This document shows positions 46,383 to 54,738 of a stretch of 64,000 nucleotides of DNA, one piece after another. Origin of the DNA: Acidovorax sp. GTDB taxonomy: Bacteria > Pseudomonadota > Gammaproteobacteria > Burkholderiales > Burkholderiaceae_C. Within the stretch, counting starts at the first letter, position 1; each line of letters begins with the position of its first letter. Made by a program: the position numbers and the translations under genes. The DNA lies in contig JAUXZO010000045.1 of assembly GCA_030692685.1 (NCBI GenBank), positions 62,001-126,000 on the forward strand, read 5' to 3'. The notes beneath the pieces are model-generated. The model did no database searches and was not told the DNA's origin. It worked only from the letters and a program-made list of their open reading frames with translations.

Positions 46383-47819
46383 TCAGGCGCCTGGCGCTTG
46401 AATGCCCCCTTCCCGAAAATCCATCGTGCGCGTTCCCATGGCGGTTGCAATGTGCGTGTCATGGGTCACCAGCACCAGCGCGGCGCCGGTTTCCTGCACA
46501 GCGTCCAGCAGCACTTTCAGCGCGTCTTGCTGGGTAATCGGGTCCAGCCTCGATGTGGGCTCGTCGGCAAACAGCAAGGCCGGTTGCGCCACCAGCACGC
46601 GCGCCAGCGCAATGCGTTGCAGCTCGCCGCCAGATACTTGGTCGGGTCGGCGCGCCAGCAGGTCTTCGGGCACCCGCAGCTGCGCAAGCCGCCGCTGCAC
46701 GGCCAGCCAGTCGCAGCGGTGCAGCCGGGCTGCATCGCGCAGCGACTGGGCCAGGCTGATGTGGGGCGCAAACGAGCCCACCGGGTCTTGGTAGAGCTTT
46801 TGAAACGCATGCGGACGCAGCCCCGCGCTGCGCTCCACGCTGCCTGTGTCGGGTGCCACCAGACCCAGCAGCACATTGCCCAGCGTGCTTTTTCCGGTAC
46901 CGCTGGGGCCTTGAACCGCCAGACGTTCGCCACTGCACAGTGCGAGGTTCAGGGGCGCAAAAAGCTGGTGGGCGCCATACGCCTTGGAGATGCCGCGCGC
47001 CTGCACCACCGGCTCGCCAATCACGGGCGCGGCAAACGGCTGCCAGAGGGCCGGGTTGGCGTCCATCAACTGGCGGGTGAAGGGGTGCGCGGGCTGCGCG
47101 GCCACCTCGTCGATGCGGCCTTGCTCTACCGCCTGCCCGTGCCGCAGCACGATGACCTGCCCACCCAGCGCCTGCGCCACGGCCATGTCGTGCGTAATGG
47201 CCAGCAGGCAGCCGCCCGCCTGCAGCACGCCACGGTACAGCGCCACTGTGCGGTCACGCCAGTGGTTGTCCAGCCCCTTGGTGGGTTCGTCCACCATCAG
47301 CACCGGGGCGCCGCCCGCCAGGGTGATGGCGGCCACTGCCCGCTGCGCCATGCCGCCCGACAGTTGCCAGGGGTAGTGGCTGCCCGCACCGCCCAGACCT
47401 GCAGCATTCAGTACCTGTTGGGCCTGTGCGTGGGCAGTACTGGCGGGGTGTTGGTGCAGCAGGCGGTACACCTCGGCCAACTGGGGCGCCACACGGGCCA
47501 GAGGGTTGAGTGCCTGCGAGGGCTCTTGCGGCAGCAGCGCCAGCTTGCGGCCCCACAGGGCGCGGCGGGCGGCGGCGTCTTCGGCGCGGGTGGTGGTGCC
47601 GTCCAGCGTGATGCGGCCCGTGGCCTTTAGCGCTGACGGCAGGTTGCCCATGATGGCCTGGGCCAGCAGCGACTTGCCGGCGCCGCTTTCGCCCACCAGC
47701 GTCAGCGCCTGGCCCGCACGCAGGGTAAAGGCAATGTCGCGCAGCAAATGCCGGCCGCCCACCTGGATGCCCAGGCCCTCCACCACCAGCATGGCGTCGG
47801 AATGTGTGGCGTAGGTCAT
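46383..47819 (-). CDS. peptide/nickel-type ABC transporter, fused double ATPase
   Basis: 478 residues, two complete ATP-binding domains of the DppD and DppF type in one chain. Domain 1: Walker A GESGAGKS, signature LSGGMAQR, Walker B VLMVDEPTKGLD. Domain 2: Walker A GPSGTGKS, signature VSGGELQR, Walker B LLFADEPTSRLD. It energises the two permeases encoded just upstream, which overlap it by 4 bp. Fusion of the two ATPases is found in several glutathione- and metal-type importers. Together with the TonB receptor upstream it fits a chelate importer. Confidence 0.93.
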   Translation of the reverse strand: MTYATHSDAMLVVEGLGIQVGGRHLLRDIAFTLRAGQALTLVGESGAGKSLLAQAIMGNLPSALKATGRITLDGTTTRAEDAAARRALWGRKLALLPQEPSQALNPLARVAPQLAEVYRLLHQHPASTAHAQAQQVLNAAGLGGAGSHYPWQLSGGMAQRAVAAITLAGGAPVLMVDEPTKGLDNHWRDRTVALYRGVLQAGGCLLAITHDMAVAQALGGQVIVLRHGQAVEQGRIDEVAAQPAHPFTRQLMDANPALWQPFAAPVIGEPVVQARGISKAYGAHQLFAPLNLALCSGERLAVQGPSGTGKSTLGNVLLGLVAPDTGSVERSAGLRPHAFQKLYQDPVGSFAPHISLAQSLRDAARLHRCDWLAVQRRLAQLRVPEDLLARRPDQVSGGELQRIALARVLVAQPALLFADEPTSRLDPITQQDALKVLLDAVQETGAALVLVTHDTHIATAMGTRTMDFREGGIQAPGA

Positions 47820-48724
47820 GCGGTCTCCCGGTCGGGGTTGAGCAGCATCATGGCGGCCACCAGCCATACGAGCAGGGCGGTGGGGGCGGCAATGAGCCAC
47901 GGGGCTTCTTCGTAGTAGGGCATGGCCTCGGTCATCATCAGGCCCAGCTCGGGCGTGGGCGGCTGCATGCCCACGCCGACAAAGCCCAGCGCGGCCAGCG
48001 CCAGCACGGCCTGCGACGTGGTGAAGGCCAGCAGCGTGCCCAGCGTGGGGGCCAGCGCGGGCAGCAGGTGGCGGCGCAGCACGTAGCCGCGCCCAAAGCC
48101 CAGCAGGCGCGATGCCTGCACGGCGTCGCCTGCCAGCACGGGCCGGGCCACGGCGCGGCTGACACGAAAGTACTCCACCCACAGCGCCGCCGACAGGCCC
48201 GCATACAGCGCCCACAGCGCGCCCGGTGCCAGCGCCGCTATCAGCAGCACCAGCAGCAGGCCCGGAATGGCCAGCACCGAATCCGACAGCATGAGCAGCG
48301 CACGCTCGGTGCGCCCACCGCGCCAGGCTGCGGCAATGCCCAGCAGCGTGCCAGGCACGGCCGCGCTCAGTGCGGCCAGCAGCGCCATGCCCAGCGACAA
48401 CTGCGCGGCGTTCGCCAATCGCGCGAGGGTGGAGCGGCCCAGCACATCGGTGCCCAGCCAGTGCCGGGCACTGGGGGCTTCCAGCGTGTTGCGCAGGTCT
48501 TGCACCACCGGGCTGGCGCTTACCAGCCACGGGCCGAGCAGGGCGAACAATGCCAACAGGCCCAGCAGGACCAAGCCCAGGGTGGTGCGCAGCGGCCAGC
48601 GGAAAGGACGGAGGGGGGCAGAAGGCTCTGCCTCAGCGCCCCCGTGGAACTGGCTTTGCCAGGCCACCGGGGTGCGTCCTCCCTCGAGGGGGATGGCGCG
48701 TAGCGACTCAGGAGGGCTGCTCAT
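47816..48724 (-). CDS. ABC transporter permease (DppC-like) with repeat-derived N-terminus
   Basis: 302 residues from the ATG at 48722-48724, which overlaps the preceding permease stop. The first 34 residues (SSPPESLRAIPLEGG, TPVAWQSQFHGG) are encoded by a repeat element, also found in a noncoding gap at 9916-9998. The conserved permease starts at about residue 40 (RWPLRTTLGLVLLGLLALF) and has the DppC layout of six helices with the binding-protein-dependent loop GVGMQPPTPELG replacing the usual EAA form. The true protein start may lie inside, but coupling by ATGA supports the upstream one. Confidence 0.88.
   Translation of the reverse strand: MSSPPESLRAIPLEGGRTPVAWQSQFHGGAEAEPSAPLRPFRWPLRTTLGLVLLGLLALFALLGPWLVSASPVVQDLRNTLEAPSARHWLGTDVLGRSTLARLANAAQLSLGMALLAALSAAVPGTLLGIAAAWRGGRTERALLMLSDSVLAIPGLLLVLLIAALAPGALWALYAGLSAALWVEYFRVSRAVARPVLAGDAVQASRLLGFGRGYVLRRHLLPALAPTLGTLLAFTTSQAVLALAALGFVGVGMQPPTPELGLMMTEAMPYYEEAPWLIAAPTALLVWLVAAMMLLNPDRETA
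48630..48722 (-). repeat. CTGAGTCGC / GCCTGGCAAAGCCAG repeat, copy 2 (start of a permease gene)
   Basis: On the minus strand: CCTGAGTCGCTACGCGCC, ATCCCCCTCGAGGGAGG, ACGC, then GCCTGGCAAAGCCAGTTCC. The last 19 bases are identical to the copy at 9916-9998. Confidence 0.85.
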
Positions 48725-49707
48725 TTCGCCACCTTTTGGGCATGCCGGGGGTCCAGCGCCAGGCAGGCCGCGTCCACCAGCAGATTGAAGACAACAAACA
48801 TCAGGCCCATGCACAGCGCGGTGCCTTGCACTACCGGAATATCACGGCCGAACACCGCGTGCACCAGTGCGTGGCCTATGCCCGGCCAGGCAAACAGCGT
48901 CTCCACCACCAGCGCCCCTTCGACCAAAAACAGCGCCTGCACACCCAGGTAGGCCGTCACCGGCACGGCTGCATTGCGCAGGCCGTGGCGCACCAGCGCC
49001 TGCCAGTCGCTCAAGCCCTTGGTGCGGGCAAACTCAAAAAAGGGCGACACCACCACCTCGCGCATCGCGGCCCGGGTGACCCGCGCCAGCCCTGCGGCCA
49101 GGCCCAGCCCCAGCGTGAGTGCGGGCAACACCAGGCTGGCCTGGCTGTCGTCACCCCCCGCAGGCAAAAATCCCCACTGCACCGCCACCAGCAAGATCAG
49201 CAGCACCGACAGCAAAAACGGCGGCATGGCGCGCAGCACCACGGCCAGCAGCCAACTGGCCTTGTCCACCCACCCCTGGGGGCGCAACCCCGCCCACACG
49301 CCCAGCGGCACGCCCACCGCAAAGGCAATGGCCAGCGCGGCGGCCGACAGGCGCAGCGTAGCGCCCAGGTGGTGCGTAACCTCGTGCCACACCGAGCGCT
49401 GCGACACCAGCGATTGCCCCAGGTTGAAGGTGGCCATGTCGCGCCACCAGTGCAGCAATGCCAGCCAGCCGGGGCGGTCCAGCCCCAGCTCGGTGCGCAC
49501 GGCGTCGGCAGCGGCATTGCTCACCAGGTCATAGCCATAGCGGCCCGCCGCCACGCGCATGGCCAGGTCGCCCGGCAGGGCGCGCACCATCAAAAAGCAC
49601 AGCGTGCCGATCAGCAGCGACACAGCCAGCACCTGTACCAGCCTGCGGCTAACAAGGGCGGCCCAGGGTTTCGACGCCAAGGGCTTCATCGTTTTCAGGG
49701 TGTTCAT
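48721..49707 (-). CDS. ABC transporter permease (DppB-like)
   Basis: 328 residues from the ATG at 49705-49707, overlapping the binding-protein stop by 4 bp. The first helix (VLAVSLLIGTLCFLMVRALPG) with the following GD is typical of DppB/OppB/NikB permeases. GDxLGxS-type FNLGQSLVSQRSV and the C-terminal EALFAWPGIGH-like VETLFAWPGIGHALV are family signatures. It forms the channel with the DppC-like permease. The upstream frame inside the binding-protein gene is not used. Confidence 0.93.
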   Translation of the reverse strand: MNTLKTMKPLASKPWAALVSRRLVQVLAVSLLIGTLCFLMVRALPGDLAMRVAAGRYGYDLVSNAAADAVRTELGLDRPGWLALLHWWRDMATFNLGQSLVSQRSVWHEVTHHLGATLRLSAAALAIAFAVGVPLGVWAGLRPQGWVDKASWLLAVVLRAMPPFLLSVLLILLVAVQWGFLPAGGDDSQASLVLPALTLGLGLAAGLARVTRAAMREVVVSPFFEFARTKGLSDWQALVRHGLRNAAVPVTAYLGVQALFLVEGALVVETLFAWPGIGHALVHAVFGRDIPVVQGTALCMGLMFVVFNLLVDAACLALDPRHAQKVAK

Positions 49708-51326
49708 GGGTTGTTCCACTCCATGCCGGTCAGGCGGTAAGAACGTTCCAGGGGGTCCAGCGAGACGCCCGCCAGCCGGGGGGCCACAGCCACATGCTGG
49801 CGGTACCACGCCACGGGGATCACGGGCAGCTCGGTTTGCAATGTGAGCGTGATGGCGCCCCGCAGCGCGCGCGTGCGCTCGGGGGTGGGCTGGGTGCGCG
49901 TCAGCTCTTGCAGGGCCTGCACCACGGTTTCGCTGTGCCAGCCCATGGCGCCCCAGTCGCCGCCCTGGGCCGCAAAGTCGGCCGCCAGCGTGCCTGTGGG
50001 GTCGGGCACATTGGTGTAGTTGCGCGCGGCCAGGGCCAGTTGCAGGCTGCCGTCGCGGTGGCCCCGGGGTACATCGCCCGAGTTGCCGATGCTCACCTTT
50101 ACTGCCATGCCCGCCAGCCGCCATTGCTCTTGCAAGGCCGTGGCAATCAGCGGCAGCTCGGGCCGGTCTACAAAGGTGCGGATGACCAGGTGCAGCGGCT
50201 GGCCCTGGGCGTCGCGCAGGCCGTCGCTGTGGCGCTGCCAGCCAGCGGCTTGCAGCAGGCGCGCAGCGGCTTCAGGGTCGTACTGCAGCGGCGGCAGTTG
50301 TGGGTTGTGCCAATCGCCAAGCGTGGGCGACAGCAACTGCGTGGCGGCCAGCGCCTCGTCACCCATCAGCGCCAGGGCAATGCCCGCGCGGTCAATCGCC
50401 AGGCTCAGCGCCTGGCGCACCCGCACATCGCGCAGCGCGGGCAGGCCCGCATTGAGCTTGACGATGACAGTGCGCGGCAGCGTGACCGATGCAATGCGGA
50501 CCGGTGCGTGGCTTGCGCTCTGTGAGTGCTGTGGGCGCTGCGCATGGCGCTGCAGCCGCCGCAGGCTGGCCGGGTCCAGCCCATAGGCCAGGTCGGCCTG
50601 GCCGCTTTCGGCCATCAGCGCGCGGGTTTCGGCGCGGCTGGCAGCCAGGTAGCGCACGGCAGCAATGGCGGGGCGCGGGCCGTCGTAGGCGTCAAACACC
50701 ACCGTCTCCACCTGCTGCGGCGGCACCAGCACGGCAATGCGGTACGGACCGCTGCCGATGATGCTGCGCACCTTGCCGTCCGCTCCGTAGCTGGCCGGTG
50801 CCAGCACCATGGTGCTGGCGTGCGCCAGCAGCGCAGGCAGGGCGGTGTGGGGGCGCTGCAAGCGGATGTGCACCTTGCCCTCGTCGGGCGCGGTGATGGA
50901 CTCGATGGGCGCCTGGCTCAGCAGCGCGGGCGCCACCTGCGCCGCTTGCAGGCTGCGCACCACGGCGCCCGCAGTGACCCGCGTGCCGTCATGAAAACGC
51001 GCCGCTGGCCGCAGCGCAAAGTGCCACTGCAGGCCGTCGGCCGACACACGCCAGCGCTGGGCCAGCGCGGCCTGGGGTTGGCCGTCGTCACTGGCGCCCA
51101 TCAGGGTTTCGGTGACTTGCAGGCGGGTAAACACATAGCCGCTGCTGGCGGGGGCCAGGCCGCTGATCTCCCACGGGCCGACGATTTGCAGCGGAGCGGG
51201 GATGGAGACGGGTGGTGTGCCCTGGGCCCAGGCAGTGGGCAGGGCGCCCGCCGCCAGCGCGGCCACGGGGGCCTGCAAGGCGCGGCGCCGGGTCAGCGGT
51301 GCCAGGGGGGTGAAGAAACGATTCAT
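49704..51326 (-). CDS. ABC transporter substrate-binding protein, family 5
   Basis: 540 residues. N-terminal export signal with Arg pair (RRRALQAPVAALAAGALPTA), cleaved near AWA-QG. The SBP_bac_5 fold is recognised from LQIVGPWEISGLAPASSGYV, ETLMGASDDG and the IIGSGPYRI segment. Such proteins bind oligopeptides, dipeptides, nickel or metal-opine chelates. Its place directly downstream of a TonB-dependent receptor favours a chelate over peptides; ligand assignment needs experiment. It is the first gene of the ATGA-coupled transporter block. Confidence 0.9.
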   Translation of the reverse strand: MNRFFTPLAPLTRRRALQAPVAALAAGALPTAWAQGTPPVSIPAPLQIVGPWEISGLAPASSGYVFTRLQVTETLMGASDDGQPQAALAQRWRVSADGLQWHFALRPAARFHDGTRVTAGAVVRSLQAAQVAPALLSQAPIESITAPDEGKVHIRLQRPHTALPALLAHASTMVLAPASYGADGKVRSIIGSGPYRIAVLVPPQQVETVVFDAYDGPRPAIAAVRYLAASRAETRALMAESGQADLAYGLDPASLRRLQRHAQRPQHSQSASHAPVRIASVTLPRTVIVKLNAGLPALRDVRVRQALSLAIDRAGIALALMGDEALAATQLLSPTLGDWHNPQLPPLQYDPEAAARLLQAAGWQRHSDGLRDAQGQPLHLVIRTFVDRPELPLIATALQEQWRLAGMAVKVSIGNSGDVPRGHRDGSLQLALAARNYTNVPDPTGTLAADFAAQGGDWGAMGWHSETVVQALQELTRTQPTPERTRALRGAITLTLQTELPVIPVAWYRQHVAVAPRLAGVSLDPLERSYRLTGMEWNNP

Positions 51327-51415
51327 GTCAGTGATCCATTAGGGCTGGGCATGTTATGCATGCAGCACAGCCGTGAAACTGGCGCGGCGATGGTCGGCAT
51401 CTTTGAACTCCCACT

Positions 51416-51569
51416 CACCGTTCGGGCTGAGCCTGTCGAAGCCTTGCGCCGCGCTTCGACTTCGCTCAGTGAGCGGTCCAGGGTGGGGCTTGGACTCTGG
51501 TGCCCCAACCCGTTCGGGCTGAGCTTGTCGAAGCCTTGCGCCGCGCTTTGACTTCGCTCAGTGAACGGT
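51416..51569. repeat. CGTTCGGGCTGAG repeat pair (two direct copies)
   Basis: Two direct copies of about 60 bp (51416-51477 and 51510-51569), each starting CCGTTCGGGCTGAG(C/T)(C/T)TG and ending TTCGCTCAGTGA with CGGT. Each can fold, since the ends are complementary (ACCG/CGGT, CTGAGC/GCTCAG). This is a widespread proteobacterial intergenic palindrome. It separates the receptor gene from the binding-protein gene by 257 bp. Confidence 0.85.
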
Positions 51570-51583
51570 TCCGGCTCACTGGG

Positions 51584-53764
51584 TCAAAACTTCGCTTGCA
51601 AACCCACCGTGACCGTGCGCGCCGCCCCCGGCGCCACCCACACGCGGCTGTACGAGCTGGTGTAGTGCACCTTGTCGAACACGTTGTCCACGTCCAGCGA
51701 CAGGTTGATGGTGGGGCTCAGCCGCCAATACGCCATCAGCTTGGCCGTGGTGTAGCTGGGCAGCTCGAACGCGGCGGTGCCTGCATTGGCCTCGGCCTGC
51801 GTGCGGGCCTGGCCCAGGCGCTTGCCCATGTGGGTCACGCCGCCGCCCACGCCGTAGCGCTGGCCGTTGGCCAAGGCGTTTTCATACACCGCCAGTACGC
51901 TGCCGTTGACCTTGGGCACATTCAGCAGGCGGCCGCCCACCTCCAGCGTGTTGTCGCGGCTCACTTCCACATCGTTGAAGACCAGGCTGGCGTTCACGCG
52001 CCAATGCGCGCTCACGCGGCCCGACAGGTCCAGCTCCAGCCCCCGGCTGCGCACCTCGCCCGCCGCTGCTGAAAAGCCCGCGTTCAGCGGGTCGCTGGTC
52101 AGGGCGTTGCGTTTTTTGATGTCAAACAGCGCGGCCGTGGCGCCCAGGCGCTGGTCGGCGCTTTCCCACTTGGCGCCCAGCTCCAGGGCGCGGGCTTTTT
52201 CGGGGTCAAAGGCGTTGCCAGCAGCGTCGCTGCCCGTGTTGGGGCGGAACGACGTGCCCGCGTTGGCATACACCGTCACGCCCTGCAGCGGCAGCCAGCT
52301 CACCCCCAGGCGCGGCGACACGGCCGAGGGGCTTTGCGCCGTGGTGCGGTTGGCAATGCGGTTTTGCAGGCTCTGGTCATAGTTGTCGGCCCGCAGCCCC
52401 GCCATCACGCGCCACTGCTCTCCCAGCTTGATCGTGTCTTGCACATACAGGGCCGTGTTGCGCTGCTTTTCCAGCGTGTCGGTATTGCGCCCCGGTGTGG
52501 GCTGCGCCTGGCCGTACACGGGGTTGAAGATGTCGATGGCGTAGCGCGCGGTGGCGCTGGGGTTCACCCGCAGCATCACCGAATCCATGCTGAACCGGTA
52601 GCTCTCCACGCCCATCAGCAGTTCATGCTCCAGCGCACCCGTGCGCAGCGTGCCCTGCAGCTCGGCCTGCAGCGCCACATCGTCCGACTGAAAGTCGCGG
52701 TAGCGCCGCTGGCGCGTCAGCGTGCGGCCATCGGCCTGCAACGCAGTGGCCTCGGTCGAGAAGCCCTCCATGCCCGTCTCGCGGTACGACAGCCCCACGC
52801 GGCTGCGCCAGTCGGGGTTCCATTCGTGCGACAGCACCAGCTGGTGCGTTTGGTTGGTCACGGTCACTTTGCCGTCCGCAGGCTCGCCCAAAAACCGGCT
52901 GGCGGGCACCACGCCCAGGCGGTTGTTGACCGCCACCACACCCCGGTCCAGCGGCGTGGCGTGGCGCAAAAATTCAGACTGGTATTCCAGCACCGTGTCG
53001 GGCGACAACTTCCAGGTAAACGCCGGGGCCACCACCTGCCGCTGCGCACGCACATGGTCGCGAAAGCTGCCCTTGTCTTCCACCGCCACGTTCAGGCGGT
53101 AGGCCAGCCGGTCATTGATGGGGCCCGTGGTGTCCAGCGCCGCACGGCCCAGGCTGTTGCTGCCTGCGTAGGCCTCCACCGAATGGGCGGCCTTCCACAG
53201 TGGCTTCTTGCTCACGATGTTGAGCGTGCCACCGGGCTCGCTGCTGCCATACAGCGCGGCGGCGGGGCCTTTGAGGAACTCAATGCGCTCCACCCCCGCC
53301 AGGTCACGCGGCGCGTTAAAGCCCCGGTTGGACGAAAAACCGTTGAGCAAGGTCGCCATGCCCGTGCTTTCGTTGCCCGGCAGGCCGCGAATCGCAATGT
53401 TGTCCCACAGCCCGCCAAAGTTGTTCTGGCGCGAGACACCGCCCACGTAGTCCAGCACATCATCCAGCCGCGTGGCGCCCAGGTCGTCCAGCGTCTGGCG
53501 CGACATGACGCGCACCGATTGGGGCAGCTCGCGCAGCGGCAGGCTGGTCTTGGCGCCCTCGGCCTCGTCGGCGTAATAGGCGCCCGAGGCATTGCGGCCC
53601 ACCACGTCTACGGCCGACAAGGTGGGTGGGGTGATCACATCGCCGTCTGCGGCCCAGGCGGGGTGCAGGGAGGCGAGGAGCGACGCAACCGCCAAGGCTG
53701 TCAAGGTGGGGCGCGGCAGGGCGGCCAGGCCGGAAGAAGAAATAGAAGCGAATGAAGAACGCAT
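51584..53764 (-). CDS. TonB-dependent receptor (siderophore/metallophore type)
   Basis: 726 residues from the ATG at 53762-53764. A signal peptide (ALAVASLLASLHPAWA) ends near residue 39; a TonB-box-like stretch TPPTLSAVDVVG follows. Plug domain about 70-190 (SLPLRELPQSVRVMSRQTLD, GVSRQNNFGGLWDNIAIRG, VERIEFLKGPAAALYGSSEP). A 22-strand barrel is expected after it, ending VTVGLQAKF with a terminal Phe as required for outer-membrane insertion. It belongs to the ferric-siderophore/metallophore group. Paired with a Dpp/Nik-type ABC importer it probably transports a metal chelate. Confidence 0.94.
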   Translation of the reverse strand: MRSSFASISSSGLAALPRPTLTALAVASLLASLHPAWAADGDVITPPTLSAVDVVGRNASGAYYADEAEGAKTSLPLRELPQSVRVMSRQTLDDLGATRLDDVLDYVGGVSRQNNFGGLWDNIAIRGLPGNESTGMATLLNGFSSNRGFNAPRDLAGVERIEFLKGPAAALYGSSEPGGTLNIVSKKPLWKAAHSVEAYAGSNSLGRAALDTTGPINDRLAYRLNVAVEDKGSFRDHVRAQRQVVAPAFTWKLSPDTVLEYQSEFLRHATPLDRGVVAVNNRLGVVPASRFLGEPADGKVTVTNQTHQLVLSHEWNPDWRSRVGLSYRETGMEGFSTEATALQADGRTLTRQRRYRDFQSDDVALQAELQGTLRTGALEHELLMGVESYRFSMDSVMLRVNPSATARYAIDIFNPVYGQAQPTPGRNTDTLEKQRNTALYVQDTIKLGEQWRVMAGLRADNYDQSLQNRIANRTTAQSPSAVSPRLGVSWLPLQGVTVYANAGTSFRPNTGSDAAGNAFDPEKARALELGAKWESADQRLGATAALFDIKKRNALTSDPLNAGFSAAAGEVRSRGLELDLSGRVSAHWRVNASLVFNDVEVSRDNTLEVGGRLLNVPKVNGSVLAVYENALANGQRYGVGGGVTHMGKRLGQARTQAEANAGTAAFELPSYTTAKLMAYWRLSPTINLSLDVDNVFDKVHYTSSYSRVWVAPGAARTVTVGLQAKF

Positions 53765-53943
53765 GGCAAACCAGTCCAAAAAGCGATGAATGCAAAAGCC
53801 AGGAGCAGCGGGCCCGCCGCCCACCGATGGAACGACAGGCGGCAAGGCCGCGTACTCGCACCCACCCCATGGGGGTGATTGCAAGGGCGAGAACAAGAAG
53901 TGGTTGCGCTGATGAGCGCAGGCTGGCTTAGGCCTGACGCGTG

Positions 53944-54333
53944 TCAGGCCTGCTGGGCTGGCGGGGGATCGCGTGCGGCAAACGGCCAGCGCACCTGCTG
54001 GGCCGTGAAGGGGTCTGCGCTTTGCGGCGCAATGGTGCTCGGTTCTGCGGGTGAGTGCGGCTGGCGGCCCGGTGCATGCGCCAGGCTCGCCTCCAGCGCG
54101 TGGGTCAGGCACCAGGCGCAGGGGGTGTGTGTCTCTTCGCTGTGCTCGTCGCTGGCTATGGTGTCTGCCGCATACGCATCCACGTCGCTTGCGGTTGCCG
54201 ACGCGGTGGCGCTGGCAACCAATTCCCGGATGTGCCTCGCCTCGTGCAATGGCGTGCCCGCCAGGGCGTTGAACAACGCCACCAGCAGAAGCACGATGTG
54301 GAAAGGCAGGGCGGGGAAGGTGCGGCGCAGCAT
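53944..54333 (-). CDS. DUF2946 family protein
   Basis: 129 residues. An N-terminal hydrophobic helix (FHIVLLLVALFNALAGTPL) is followed by HEARHI, then SDEHSEETHTPCAWCLTH. The CxxC flanked by His-rich sequence is typical of DUF2946 proteins, which tend to sit beside TonB receptors and copper or other metal genes. Membrane or periplasmic; metal binding is inferred. It is the first gene of the import operon and lies 179 bp upstream of the receptor. A weak Fur-like motif is noted in findings just before its start. Confidence 0.75.
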   Translation of the reverse strand: MLRRTFPALPFHIVLLLVALFNALAGTPLHEARHIRELVASATASATASDVDAYAADTIASDEHSEETHTPCAWCLTHALEASLAHAPGRQPHSPAEPSTIAPQSADPFTAQQVRWPFAARDPPPAQQA

Positions 54334-54738
54334 GAGGGGATGCGAATCATACTCAAGTGCGGGTGGTGGTTTGTTGGGTAAGTTGCCCTACCTTGAAATG
54401 GTATCGGCCGAAGGGGCGACCTAACGATGCCGTCTGAAAAGTCGTCTTCGGTTGCTATGGATACTTTGACCGCTGGCAATTTGAAGCTTGCCACCAGTGG
54501 GTGATGCTGTCCAAATTGCGCATTCCTCCTCCGGGCTGCAAGGAGAGTGGGGATGCAAGAGTAGTCACTGATTTTCAACCGAAATTTTGCCATCTGAGGA
54601 GCCTGAAAGGCCAGGATTAAGAATATCTAGCAAGAACCAGTTTCTTCGGAATTTTCTGCAGGATGATTTAGTTATACAGCGGCCCTCACTAAGTAACAAT
54701 CACACGATTTATTTATAAAATATGCGCATGGAACAATT

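Noticed and set aside
48370-49740. Plus-strand frame of 456 codons over the permease genes
   Set aside because: Low-complexity Arg/His/Gln-rich shadow of two permeases on the other strand.
51416-51569. CRISPR array
   Set aside because: Only two 60-bp copies, each internally palindromic, with no cas genes; this fits a common intergenic repeat.
54156-54593. Minus-strand frame extending across the DUF2946 gene into the gap before the AAA ATPase
   Set aside because: It overlaps the DUF2946 gene in another frame and shows no family features; the gap gave no clear transposase or integrase remains either.
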